Shown here one piece after another: positions 28,807 through 37,181 of a stretch of DNA of 64,000 bases. The notes below the pieces were generated by a model that was given only the letters and a program-made list of their open reading frames with translations, was not told the origin of the DNA and did not search any database. The position numbers and the translations under genes are program-made. The DNA is from Alloalcanivorax dieselolei B5. Its GTDB lineage: Bacteria; Pseudomonadota; Gammaproteobacteria; Pseudomonadales; Alcanivoracaceae. Position 1 is the first letter of the stretch; every line of letters begins with the position of its first letter. The stretch spans positions 930,001 to 994,000 of the forward strand of contig NC_018691.1 in assembly GCF_000300005.1 (NCBI RefSeq), in the 5' to 3' direction.

Positions 28807-28819
28807 GTTATATCATAAC
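28807..28819 (-). promoter_or_regulatory. Zur box upstream of znuD
   Basis: GTTATATCATAAC is a near-perfect palindrome (GTTAT, 3-base centre, ATAAC) flanked by AAT-rich bases, matching the gammaproteobacterial Zur consensus GTTATAnnATAAC. It lies 57 bases before the znuD start codon, between znuD and the DUF2946 gene, placed to block transcription when zinc is sufficient. It is the only strong match I see in the window. Confidence 0.8.
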
Positions 28820-28869
28820 AAATGCGCTATCGAAACCCGAACCGCTTGAGGCGGCTGCGAAATCGGAGA

Positions 28870-29199
28870 TCAGGTGGACAGAGGTGGGGCGCGGGAAAGG
28901 TAGGCGCGCAGATTGGCCTGGGTATGGCCACGGCCCTGCGCCAGCGGGCGCCAGAATGGCTCCGCCGGGGGGTTATGCTGAACCAGCGTGGCGGGCGGCA
29001 CGGCAATCTGTACCGGCGCGCAGTGCTGGCAATGGGGGGCGGCGGAGGTGCCGCCATCGTCGGGAATGTCGCCGGCCTGGGACGTGGCGGTCGGCAAATG
29101 CTCGGTGGTGTGCCAGGCCATCTGCCACTGACCGGCGATCAGCAGCAGGGAGAGTAGCAGGAGACGAACCGGGAAGGCCCTGGCGCTACGGGGACACAT
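28870..29199 (-). CDS. DUF2946-like small secreted or membrane protein
   Basis: 109-residue protein with an N-terminal hydrophobic helix ('[12 protein letters not shown]') and a short motif 'HCQHCAP' (two Cys, two His) about residue 72, as found in DUF2946 proteins that often accompany metal-related TonB receptors. It overlaps the 3' end of yidD by 14 bases, so these two are translationally coupled. It lies upstream of the znuD Zur box on the same strand. Metal binding at the HCQHC motif is inferred. Confidence 0.7.
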   Translation of the reverse strand: MCPRSARAFPVRLLLLSLLLIAGQWQMAWHTTEHLPTATSQAGDIPDDGGTSAAPHCQHCAPVQIAVPPATLVQHNPPAEPFWRPLAQGRGHTQANLRAYLSRAPPLST

Positions 29200-29500
29200 G
29201 GTCCTCTCCGTTAGCCTTGGGGCCGTTGCTCTGGAAGCCGTTTTGCTGGGGACCATCATGCTGAGCGTCGCCATGCAGCGGGTGCGGCTGGCCTGGTACC
29301 GGATCAAAACCGCCGGGATGCCAGGGATGGCATTTGCACAAACGGCGCGCCGCCAGGGCGCTGCCGCGCAAGGCGCCATGGTGCTCCACCGCCTGGCGCG
29401 CGTACTCGGAGCAAGTGGGATAGAAACGGCACTGGTTGCCCAGCCAGGGGCTTAAATAGCCCTGGTAGAAACGCAGGCTGGCCAGTAGAACCCGTTTCAC
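29186..29500 (-). CDS. yidD: Membrane protein insertion efficiency factor YidD
   Basis: 104-residue YidD-family protein that assists YidC in inserting inner-membrane proteins. Motifs '[20 protein letters not shown]', 'SEYA' and '[10 protein letters not shown]' are characteristic, with three conserved cysteines. The GTG at 29500 was preferred over the upstream TTG because GGGAG lies 8 bases before it and the protein then begins '[13 protein letters not shown]'. The normal yidD site is rpmH-rnpA-yidD-yidC near the origin; none of those genes is here, so this may be a second copy in a metal-related region. The C-terminal 35 residues are low-complexity (rich in G, P, Q, H). Confidence 0.88.
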   Translation of the reverse strand: MKRVLLASLRFYQGYLSPWLGNQCRFYPTCSEYARQAVEHHGALRGSALAARRLCKCHPWHPGGFDPVPGQPHPLHGDAQHDGPQQNGFQSNGPKANGEDHVSP

Positions 29501-29581
29501 GGTGGCGACTCCCAATCAGAATCCGGCCAGCATACCCGAGGAAGATGACATTTGTCTGTCATTTGGCGGCAACACGCAGCA

Positions 29582-29688
29582 CGCAACACGCTTTCACGCT
29601 AAACCCTGGCTCTGAAACCGTGGTGTGTTTCCTGTCCCCTGTCAGGAAACACACCATTCCCCTCCGCCACGGGTTTAGCGTGTTGCGT
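29582..29688. repeat. Nested inverted repeat between yidD and cysS
   Basis: Outer arms CACGCAACACGCT...AAACCC (29582-29605, left copy interrupted by 8 bases) and GGGTTTAGCGTGTTGCGTG (29670-29688) enclose a perfect 13-bp hairpin GGTGTGTTTCCTG / CAGGAAACACACC (29622-29655, 8-base loop). It fills the 204-base gap after the cysS stop and may end the thrS-hisI-cysS transcript. It has the same outer-plus-inner layout as the elements at 35202, 38138 and 50474 but a different sequence. Confidence 0.7.
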
Positions 29689-29704
29689 GTCAGCGTGTCA
29701 GCCC

Positions 29705-31087
29705 CTAGTCCCGGCTCCAGCGGGTGCCCTCACGGGTGTCCTCCAGTTGGATGCCGGCGTCCTTGAGCTGGTCGCGGATCTGGTCGGCGCGGGCGAAATC
29801 GCGGGCTTTCTTCGCCGCGGTCCGTTCCGCCACCAGGGCGTCGATCTCGTCGTTGGCGAGGCCGTCATCGGCGCTGCCCTGGTTCTGGAACCAGGCCACC
29901 GGATCGGATTCCAGTAAGCCCAACAGTCCGGCGCCGGCCAGCAGTTCCGCTTTGAGTACCGGTTTTTCCGGCAGATCCGCCTTGTTCAGCTTCGCCGCCA
30001 CTGCGTGCAGAGCGCTGATCGCCTCGGCGGTATTGAGATCGTCGCGCAGAGCCAGCAGCACCGGGTGATCCTCCGGCAGACGGTAGCCGGTATCGGGCTC
30101 GACCTGTTCGCCGCGTCCCAGCAGGGCGTAGTAAAGGCCGTCCAGGCTCTTGCCGGCCTGATCCAGCACCTCGGCGGAGAAGTTCAGCGGCGAACGGTAG
30201 TGGCTGGAGAGCAGCGCGAAACGCAGCACCTCGCCGGCGTATTCCTTCAACAGCTCGCGGACCAGGCGGAAATTGCCCAGGGATTTGGACATCTTTTCGC
30301 CATCGATGTTGATGTAGCCGTTGTGCATCCAGTAGCGCACATACTCGGTGCCGTGGGCGCAGCAGCCCTGGGCGATCTCGTTCTCGTGGTGGGGGAAGAT
30401 CAGATCCTGCCCGCCGCCATGAATATCGATGACATCGCCGAGATGCTTGTGAATCATCGCCGAGCATTCGATGTGCCAGCCCGGCCGGCCGCGTCCCCAG
30501 GGCGAATCCCAGCCGGGCTGGTCATCGCTGGACGGTTTCCACAGCACGAAGTCGCCGGGGTGGCGCTTATAGTCCGCCACTTCCACACGTGCGCCGGCGA
30601 GCATGTCTTCCAGGTTGCGCCCGGAGAGCTTGCCGTAGTCGGGCATGGATTCCACCGCGAACAGCACATGGCCATCGGCCTCGTAGGCATGCCCCTTGGC
30701 GATCAGCGTTTCGATCATGGTGAGCATGTCACCGATGTGATCGGTGGCCTTGGGCACCACGGTGGGAGGCAGGGCGTTGAGCCGCCCCATGTCTTCTTCG
30801 AAGGCCGTGGTGAAGCGGGCGGTGAGGGCGCCGATGTCCTCGCCGTTGTCCGCCGCCGCCTTGATGATCTTGTCGTCGATATCGGTGATGTTGCGGGCGT
30901 ACACCACCTGGGGATAGAGCCTCTGCAGCAGCCGGTAGAGCACATCGAACACCACCACCGGACGGGCGTTGCCGATGTGGACGTAGTTGTACACCGTGGG
31001 CCCACACACATAGAGGGTGATGCGGTTCGGGTCCAGCGGGATGAAATCGTCCTTGCGGCCGGTCAGGGTGTTGTGCAGTTTCAGCAT
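29705..31087 (-). CDS. cysS: Cysteinyl-tRNA synthetase
   Basis: Charges tRNA-Cys with cysteine. The 460-residue chain shows class I motifs: the HIGH-type 'HIGNARP', 'KMSKSLGNF' (KMSKS), and all four zinc ligands expected from E. coli CysS: Cys28 ('LYVCGPT'), the Cys in 'HIECSAM', and His and Glu in '[10 protein letters not shown]'. Full length and intact, so zinc-dependent. It is the last gene of a thrS-hisI-cysS operon, 3 bases after hisI. This order is unlike the usual chromosomal context of cysS; it may be a second copy used under stress, to be tested against the full genome. Confidence 0.95.
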   Translation of the reverse strand: MLKLHNTLTGRKDDFIPLDPNRITLYVCGPTVYNYVHIGNARPVVVFDVLYRLLQRLYPQVVYARNITDIDDKIIKAAADNGEDIGALTARFTTAFEEDMGRLNALPPTVVPKATDHIGDMLTMIETLIAKGHAYEADGHVLFAVESMPDYGKLSGRNLEDMLAGARVEVADYKRHPGDFVLWKPSSDDQPGWDSPWGRGRPGWHIECSAMIHKHLGDVIDIHGGGQDLIFPHHENEIAQGCCAHGTEYVRYWMHNGYINIDGEKMSKSLGNFRLVRELLKEYAGEVLRFALLSSHYRSPLNFSAEVLDQAGKSLDGLYYALLGRGEQVEPDTGYRLPEDHPVLLALRDDLNTAEAISALHAVAAKLNKADLPEKPVLKAELLAGAGLLGLLESDPVAWFQNQGSADDGLANDEIDALVAERTAAKKARDFARADQIRDQLKDAGIQLEDTREGTRWSRD

Positions 31088-31090
31088 GGC

Positions 31091-31516
31091 TCAGCTATAT
31101 AACTCGTTGGGATCGATGATCGGGGCGCGGTCGATCACCACCCGATCGCCCTCCACCTTCCAGTAAAAACAGGCGCGGCGGCCGGTATGGCAGGCCGGCC
31201 CGGTCTGCTCCACTTTGGCCAGCAGGACGTCGCCGTCGCAGTCCAGCCGCAGTTCCTTGAGATACTGCACCTGCCCGGAACTTTCGCCCTTGCGCCACAG
31301 CGTGCCGCGGGAACGGGAGTAGTAGCAGACCCGGCCGGTGCGCACGGTTTCCTCGATCGCCTCCCGGTTCATCCAGGCGAACATCAGAACTTCGCCACTG
31401 TCGTGCTGCTGGGCGATCACCGGCACCAGGCCCTGGTCGTTGAAGGCCAGATTATCCAGCGCTTCGCAGAGGGCAACGCTGAAACCTTCCGGCTGTTGTT
31501 CGTTGGCTTTGAACAT
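31091..31516 (-). CDS. hisI: Phosphoribosyl-AMP cyclohydrolase
   Basis: Third step of histidine biosynthesis, hydrolysing phosphoribosyl-AMP; a zinc enzyme. The 141-residue protein is a single-domain HisI (no HisE fusion), with metal-site motifs 'RLDCDGDVLLAKVEQ' and 'ACHTGRRACFYW', keeping all cysteines. AGAGG precedes the ATG. It is flanked by thrS and cysS rather than by his genes, which points to a paralog outside the histidine operon. A perfect palindrome lies just upstream of it. Confidence 0.95.
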   Translation of the reverse strand: MFKANEQQPEGFSVALCEALDNLAFNDQGLVPVIAQQHDSGEVLMFAWMNREAIEETVRTGRVCYYSRSRGTLWRKGESSGQVQYLKELRLDCDGDVLLAKVEQTGPACHTGRRACFYWKVEGDRVVIDRAPIIDPNELYS

Positions 31517-31527
31517 GAGACCTCTTG

Positions 31528-31545
31528 GGGTCGGACGTCCGACCC
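31528..31545. promoter_or_regulatory. 18-bp perfect palindrome between thrS and hisI
   Basis: GGGTCGGACGTCCGACCC is a perfect self-complementary sequence with no loop, in the 31-base gap between the thrS stop and hisI start. It could be a protein-binding site or a translation-affecting structure; as an RNA hairpin it would need a 4-base loop from its centre. Confidence 0.4.
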
Positions 31546-31547
31546 GT

Positions 31548-33464
31548 TCAGATCGGCGCCCGGGTGTCCCGATGCAGTTGTTCCACCGCCTCGTCCAGAT
31601 CCACGGTATCCGTGGCCTGGGAGCCCAGACGGCGTACCGCCACCTGATTCTGCTCGGCTTCCTTCTCGCCGACCACCCAGATCACCGGCACCTTGGCGCG
31701 GGAATGCTCGCGCACCTTGAAGCCGATCTTCTCGTTGCGGGTATCCAGTTCCGCCGGAATACCGCGCGCCTTGAGCTGCTCGACCACCCCGGCGGCGTAG
31801 TCATCCACCGCGTTGGTAATGGTGGCCACCACCACCGGCACCGGCGCCATCCATAATGGCAGATGACCGGCGGTGGACTCGATCAGAATGCCCAGGAAGC
31901 GTTCCAGCGACCCCAGCACCGCCCGGTGCAGCATCACCGGACGCTGGCGGCTGCCGTCCTCGGCCACATATTCGGCGTCCAGACGCTCGGGCAACACGAA
32001 GTCCACCTGCAGGGTGCCGCACTGCCAGTCACGACCGATGGCGTCACGCAGTACGAACTCCAGTTTCGGGCCGTAGAAGGCACCTTCGCCGGGGTTCAGT
32101 TCGCACTCCAGGCCCAGGGATTCCACCGCCTCGCGCAGAGCGCCCTCGGCGCGGTCCCAGGTTTCATCGGAACCGGCGCGGTTGTCCGGCCGGTCGGAGA
32201 ACTTGATGCGGAAGCTGTCGAAACCGAAATCCTGGTAAACCTCGCGCAACATGGTGATGAAGGCGGCGGTTTCCTCGTTGATCTGGCCCTCGGTACAGAA
32301 GATGTGGGCGTCGTCCTGGCTGAAGGAGCGCGCCCGCATCAGACCGTGCAAGGCACCATGGGCCTCGTTACGGAACAGAGCGGTGAACTCGCCCATGCGG
32401 ATCGGCAGGTCCCGGTAGCTCTTGATGCCCTGGTTGAAGATCTGCACGTGGCCGGGGCAGTTCATCGGCTTGATCGCCATTTCCCGGTGATCATGGGTGC
32501 AGACGGTGAACATGTCGTCGCTGTATTTGTCCCAGTGTCCGGACTGCTCCCAAAGCACGCGGTCCATCATCTGCGGGGTGGACACCTCGGAGTAGTCGTA
32601 CTTCTCCATCTTGGCGCGAATGTAGTTTTCCAGGTTCTTGCGCAGGCGCCAGCCGCGCGGGTGCCAGAACATGCTGCCCACGGCTTCCTGCTGGATATGG
32701 AACAGGTCCATTTCCCGGGCCAGTTTGCGGTGGTCGCGCTTTTCAGCCTCTTCCAACTGCTTGAGGTAGGCGTTGAGCTCTTTCTTGTCGCGCCAGGCGG
32801 TGCCGTAGATCCGCTGCAACTGGGCGTTGTCGGCGTTGCCGCGCCAGTAGGCGCCGGCCACTTTCATCAGCTTGAAGCCGTCGCCGAGCTTGCTGGTGGA
32901 GGGCAAATGCGGGCCCCGGCACAGGTCGATGAACTCACCCTGGCGATACAGCGAGACTTCCTCGCCCTCGGGCAGATCGCGAATGATCTCCGCTTTGAAT
33001 TCCTCGCCCTGATCCAGGAAGAAGCGGATCGCCTCGTCCCGGTCCCAGACCTCGCGGCGGATCTCCTCGTTGCGCCGCATGATCTCCTGCATGCGCTTTT
33101 CGATGGCGACCAGGTCTTCCGGGGTGAACGCGGTCTCCCGGTGGAAGTCGTAATAAAAGCCGTTCTCGATGGTCGGCCCGATGGTGACCTGGGTTTCCGG
33201 AAACAGCTCCTGCACGGCTTCGGCCATGACATGGGCGGCATCGTGACGGATCAGCTCCAGAGCATCCTCATGGTCGCGGGTGATGATTTCCACTTCCGTG
33301 CCGTCGGTGAGGGGCAGGTAGACGTCGGTGAGATGGCCGTTGGCCTTCACCGCCAGCGCCTGTTTGGCGAGTTTCTTGCTGATCCGCCCGGCGATCTCCA
33401 GGGCGGAGGCCGGTTGATCAAACTCCAGGGTTGCCCCGTCGGGCAGTCGATAGCTCACACTCAT
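31548..33464 (-). CDS. thrS: Threonyl-tRNA synthetase
   Basis: Charges tRNA-Thr. The 638-residue chain has the TGS domain (1-62), the second editing domain with '[11 protein letters not shown]', the class II core and the anticodon-binding domain. Zinc ligands are intact ('PMNCPGH', 'QDDAHIFC', '[10 protein letters not shown]'). The ATG at 33464 aligns with E. coli ThrS; the upstream in-frame stretch is not TGS-like. Ordinary thrS genes are followed by infC-rpmI-rplT; here hisI and cysS follow, a combination reported for zinc-starvation paralogs in other proteobacteria (from memory of the Zur/COG0523 literature). Divergent from the HD-GYP gene. Confidence 0.95.
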   Translation of the reverse strand: MSVSYRLPDGATLEFDQPASALEIAGRISKKLAKQALAVKANGHLTDVYLPLTDGTEVEIITRDHEDALELIRHDAAHVMAEAVQELFPETQVTIGPTIENGFYYDFHRETAFTPEDLVAIEKRMQEIMRRNEEIRREVWDRDEAIRFFLDQGEEFKAEIIRDLPEGEEVSLYRQGEFIDLCRGPHLPSTSKLGDGFKLMKVAGAYWRGNADNAQLQRIYGTAWRDKKELNAYLKQLEEAEKRDHRKLAREMDLFHIQQEAVGSMFWHPRGWRLRKNLENYIRAKMEKYDYSEVSTPQMMDRVLWEQSGHWDKYSDDMFTVCTHDHREMAIKPMNCPGHVQIFNQGIKSYRDLPIRMGEFTALFRNEAHGALHGLMRARSFSQDDAHIFCTEGQINEETAAFITMLREVYQDFGFDSFRIKFSDRPDNRAGSDETWDRAEGALREAVESLGLECELNPGEGAFYGPKLEFVLRDAIGRDWQCGTLQVDFVLPERLDAEYVAEDGSRQRPVMLHRAVLGSLERFLGILIESTAGHLPLWMAPVPVVVATITNAVDDYAAGVVEQLKARGIPAELDTRNEKIGFKVREHSRAKVPVIWVVGEKEAEQNQVAVRRLGSQATDTVDLDEAVEQLHRDTRAPI

Positions 33465-33647
33465 GGGTGACACGGAATCCAAAGCAAATGAAGCAGGCGG
33501 ATGTGGAAAGCAGGCCCGGTGCGGGGGCACGGGTTTGCGTCCCGGAACCGACGGATGGTAGGCAATCGCCGCGGCGGCTTCAAGCGCCAAGCCATGACAG
33601 CAGCCTTATGACGTGGTTTGCTTGGCAAATAACGACGAGGAAACGGC

Positions 33648-35198
33648 ATGCCCCAACTGCACAGGATCGGAGATCAGCTGATGCCGCTGCTGCGGGTGGC
33701 ACGGCGCATCAATGAGCAAAGAGACGTGGCCACACTGGCGCAAACCATTGTCGCCGAGGCGCGCGCCCTGTGCCGCGCGGAGGCCGGCGCCCTCTGGCTG
33801 TACCGGGGCGACGGCGGTGGTGAACGCCTGGTCTGCATGGTGCGGCAAGGGGAAGGCGGCATCGGCGTGACGGACGAGGTCGAAGTGCCCCTGGCCTGGT
33901 CCGGGCGCCCGGTGGTGCGGGTGGCGAAAGAAAGAGAAACCCTGTTGCTGGCGTCCGGGCTGGGGCTGGCGGAAGAGGACCGGGCATTGTGGGTGCCGGA
34001 TCTGGTGACGGAGGTGTCCGCACAACTGCTGGTGCCGCTGCCCAACCATGATGGTGAGGTGGTGGGTGTGGTGCAGTTGATCAATGCCCGTGACGACCAG
34101 GGCCACCGACTGGCGTTCTCCCGGCGCCAGCGCGTGGTGGCGGAGGCCTTGGCCGGCTACGCCGGCATCGCCTTGAATAATCTGCTGGTGGTGGCGGAGA
34201 TGAAGGATCTGCTGGACGCCTTCGTCAAAGTCATCGCCCAGGCCATTGACGCCAAGAGCCCGCACACCAGCGCCCATTGCCAGCGGGTCCCCCTGCTGAC
34301 CGAATTGCTGGCTCGTGCCGCCTGCCAGGATCACGGCACCTTCGCTGACTTCGATCTGGACGAGGACGGCTGGTACGAACTGAGAGTGGCGGCCTGGCTG
34401 CACGACTGCGGCAAGCTGGCGACACCGGACTCAGTGCTGGAGAAATCCACCAAACTGCAGGCCCTGCATGACCGCATTGACATGGTCGCCGCTCGTTTCG
34501 CGGTGCTGCGGGCGGAGTTGGTGGCGGACTTCGCCGAGCGGGAACGGGCGGAACCGGAGCGGACCGCGGCGCTGGCGGAGGAAAGAGAGCGGGCGCTGGC
34601 GGAGCTGGAAGCGGATCTGGCGTTGTTGCAGCGGGTCAACCTGGGCGGGGAAACCATGGCCCGGGAGGATCAGGAACGGGTCCGGGCGATGGCCGGGCGC
34701 ACCTGGACCGATGCGCAAGGGCGGTTACAGCCGCTGTTGAGCGACGACGAGGTGAACAATCTGTGCATCCCCAAGGGCACGCTGACCGAGGACGAGCGGG
34801 CGGTCATCAACGGGCACATGGACGTGACCCTGGCGATGCTGGAATCGCTGCCGTTTCCGCGCAAGCTGCGGCGAGTGCCGGAATACGCCGGCGGTCACCA
34901 CGAACGCATGGACGGCACCGGCTTCCCCCGCGGTCTGACCCGCGAACAAATGTCGATCCCGGCGCGGATCATGGCCATCGCCGATATCTTCGAGGCGCTG
35001 ACCTCCCGGGAGCGGCCCTACAAGCCACCGCTGAAGCTGTCGGAAGCGCTGGCGATCATGCGCCAGATGCGCGACGACCAGCACCTGGACCCGGACCTTT
35101 ACCGGCTGTTCCTCGACGCCGGCGTCTGGCGCCAATACGCCCTCGAGGCCCTCGACCCGGAACAACGGGATGTGGAGGAAGTGGGAAGATACTACTGA
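33648..35198 (+). CDS. GAF and HD-GYP domain c-di-GMP phosphodiesterase
   Basis: 516-residue cytoplasmic signalling enzyme that should hydrolyse c-di-GMP. An N-terminal GAF domain (about 20-180) precedes an HD-GYP domain (about 200-490) containing 'HTSAHCQRV', 'HDCGK' and 'HHERMDGTGFPRGL' (GYP variant with Phe). An unusual charged insertion of about 100 residues (about 275-375, rich in E, R, A) separates the HD and GYP halves and probably forms a coiled coil. All metal ligands appear present. It is convergent with a GGDEF gene, with a nested repeat element between. Confidence 0.9.
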   Translation: MPQLHRIGDQLMPLLRVARRINEQRDVATLAQTIVAEARALCRAEAGALWLYRGDGGGERLVCMVRQGEGGIGVTDEVEVPLAWSGRPVVRVAKERETLLLASGLGLAEEDRALWVPDLVTEVSAQLLVPLPNHDGEVVGVVQLINARDDQGHRLAFSRRQRVVAEALAGYAGIALNNLLVVAEMKDLLDAFVKVIAQAIDAKSPHTSAHCQRVPLLTELLARAACQDHGTFADFDLDEDGWYELRVAAWLHDCGKLATPDSVLEKSTKLQALHDRIDMVAARFAVLRAELVADFAERERAEPERTAALAEERERALAELEADLALLQRVNLGGETMAREDQERVRAMAGRTWTDAQGRLQPLLSDDEVNNLCIPKGTLTEDERAVINGHMDVTLAMLESLPFPRKLRRVPEYAGGHHERMDGTGFPRGLTREQMSIPARIMAIADIFEALTSRERPYKPPLKLSEALAIMRQMRDDQHLDPDLYRLFLDAGVWRQYALEALDPEQRDVEEVGRYY

Positions 35199-35201
35199 AT
35201 C

Positions 35202-35390
35202 AGTTGACAGTTGATAGTGGACAGTTGACAGCGAAAAGAAAAAGATCGCGGAACAGTCTGATTCTTAGCCGCTTGCTTGCAAGCGAATATTGTCAAAGGC
35301 TTGAGTGACATCATTCGCTTGCAAGCAAGCTTCCCACAGCAGTTCAGCCCCTTGTTTTCGCTGTCAACTGTCCACTATCAACTGTCAACT
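35202..35390. repeat. Nested palindromic element, copy A
   Basis: Perfect 36-bp outer inverted repeat (35202-35237 and 35355-35390; arm begins AGTTGACAGTTGATAGTGG) encloses a perfect 18-bp inner palindrome (GCTTGCTTGCAAGCGAAT at 35271-35288 with its complement at 35313-35330). It lies precisely between the stop codons of the convergent HD-GYP and GGDEF genes. No coding potential. Copies B and C are at 38138 and 50474. As RNA either strand would fold into a long stem, so it may act as a bidirectional terminator. Confidence 0.9.
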
Positions 35391-35394
35391 TCCT

Positions 35395-36615
35395 TCACAG
35401 CGTCTGCACCCGCTGCAGCTCATCCATGAACGCCACGCAATTGCGGCCCGCGCCCTTGGCTTGGTAGAGCGCCTCGTCGGCCCGTTTGATCAGGGCGAGA
35501 ACGTCCTTTTCTCCGGGCAGGGAACTGGCCACGCCGACGCTGATGGTGACCACCTGGCTGATCCTTGATCCGGCGTGGGGCAGGCCCAACTGCTCGATCC
35601 GGGTACGCATCCGTTCGGCGAACACCAGGGCGTCCTTGAGGCTGGTGTTGGCCAGCACCACCAGGAACTCCTCGCCGCCGTAACGGGCGACGAAATCGGC
35701 TTCGCCCTGGGCCATGCCACGGGGAATGCCGGCCACGGACTTGAGGCATTCGTCGCCGGCCAGGTGGCCGTAGGTATCGTTGTATTGCTTGAAGAAATCG
35801 ATGTCGAACAGCACCACGGTGACGTTATCGATGGCATGCCGGCTACGGCCGTGCAAAGCGTCATTGAGGCGGGACTCCATGCCGCGCCGGTTCAGGCAGC
35901 CGGTCAGGCCGTCCCCGGTGGCCTGGCTCTCGAGCACCCGGTTGGCCGAATGCAGCTCCGCCCGGTGCTGATACAGCACGTGCTCGGACAGAAAGTGGCT
36001 GCGCAGCAGACGCTCGTAAATATATTGGCCAAACAAACTCATGGTGCCGGTTGCCAGGGAGAACAACAGCAGCGTCAACGCCTGGGACAGCGGCAGAGTA
36101 TTGGGGGCGAGGGTGCAGAGGGCCTGGAGCGCCAGTATCGCCGAAGTGCTCAGAGCGGAGGCCAGGAACGGCACACGCAGCAGTACGCCGAGCACCAGGA
36201 TCGCCAGGGGAGTTTGCAGGAACAGCAAGAACGCTTGCGGGTGATCGATGGACAGGCCCATCCACATCCCGGTGATCGCCACCGCGAACGCCAGCAGGAT
36301 AATCATCGGATGCAGCCAGCGGCGCAAATCCGGGCGATGGGCGACCACCGCGGTGGCCACCGCCAGCATGATACAGAACAAACGTGGGCGCCAGGTGGCG
36401 GTGACCAGGTCCGGCTCCACGGTCAACTCCAGAATCACCGACAGAGCCAGAATGGAAACCAGGGTGATGGTGGCCCAGGGTGTGATACGGGCCACGTTAC
36501 TGCGGAAATAGTCAACGAATTCGCGTTCCAGCGGCGCCGGAAGACGCAAATGCCAGGGCAGCCGTATGTCGCTGCCGGACGGAAGCGTGCTCGTCCGTTG
36601 CGGGTCTTGGGTCAC
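35395..36615 (-). CDS. Membrane diguanylate cyclase (GGDEF)
   Basis: 406-residue c-di-GMP synthase. About six membrane helices lie in residues 45-195, then a GGDEF domain (about 230-400) with active-site 'RYGGEEF'. The inhibitory I-site Arg is missing: the four residues ending six before GGEEF read GEAD rather than RxxD, so product inhibition should be lost. Substrate and metal residues ('DIDFFKQYNDTYGH') are intact. It ends four bases beyond nested element A and is convergent with the HD-GYP gene. Confidence 0.92.
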   Translation of the reverse strand: MTQDPQRTSTLPSGSDIRLPWHLRLPAPLEREFVDYFRSNVARITPWATITLVSILALSVILELTVEPDLVTATWRPRLFCIMLAVATAVVAHRPDLRRWLHPMIILLAFAVAITGMWMGLSIDHPQAFLLFLQTPLAILVLGVLLRVPFLASALSTSAILALQALCTLAPNTLPLSQALTLLLFSLATGTMSLFGQYIYERLLRSHFLSEHVLYQHRAELHSANRVLESQATGDGLTGCLNRRGMESRLNDALHGRSRHAIDNVTVVLFDIDFFKQYNDTYGHLAGDECLKSVAGIPRGMAQGEADFVARYGGEEFLVVLANTSLKDALVFAERMRTRIEQLGLPHAGSRISQVVTISVGVASSLPGEKDVLALIKRADEALYQAKGAGRNCVAFMDELQRVQTL

Positions 36616-36729
36616 CTTGGGTCCTTATTACTGCTGGTTCAGGGACAGAGGTGTCCCTGCGGATACATTCAGGCTCCCAGCATAACGCCTGACGCGACAG
36701 ATATCCCGCAGCTATATGAGCAAAGCCAA

Positions 36730-37014
36730 CTATATCAGCAAAGCCAAAAGCGCCTGGCGCTTTTCCGCGGGCAGGCGGCGAAAGCAGTCCAGTAGTAATC
36801 CCTCCTCCAGGCCCTGGGGAACACAGCCTTCGGATCTTGGCAGATCTCCGGGCCATTCAACCATGCTGCGCTGCAACCGGGCCACGATTTCCGCATTCAT
36901 GCTTCGGTGACTGTGGCGGGCGGCCTGGGCAATGCGATCACGCATGCCGGGAGGGAAACGAACCACGAACTTCTCGGCCCGCGTGGTCTCGTCCTGCTTC
37001 ATAGTGTATGTCAT
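36730..37014 (-). CDS. Arc-like ribbon-helix-helix DNA-binding protein
   Basis: 94-residue protein with the Arc/MetJ-type fold: 'EKFVVRFPPGMRDRIAQAA' (strand and first helix) and 'RSMNAEIVARLQRSM' (second helix). Proteins of this type bind DNA as dimers and often repress their own gene. The start at 37014 or 37002 is uncertain; the first has a GGGG three bases upstream, the second has no site. The region 36616-36729 between it and the GGDEF gene holds nothing visible. Target genes are unknown. Confidence 0.75.
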   Translation of the reverse strand: MTYTMKQDETTRAEKFVVRFPPGMRDRIAQAARHSHRSMNAEIVARLQRSMVEWPGDLPRSEGCVPQGLEEGLLLDCFRRLPAEKRQALLALLI

Positions 37015-37181
37015 ATGCCCCGAGAAAACGGTTACCTTACGCACTTTTTAAACATGACGCGATGATGGCACGGTGCTATTAATCGGCCTTGATCCGGGTC
37101 AATTCCCGGTGCGAAAGAGCATGCGGGGTAGCGTCGCGGCCTCTGTTATGATCGCCTTGTCAGGAGAGAGAGCACACCGCC

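Noticed and set aside
31863-33470. Plus-strand reading of about 535 codons opposite thrS
   Set aside because: Shadow of thrS; no recognisable domain and no ribosome-binding site.
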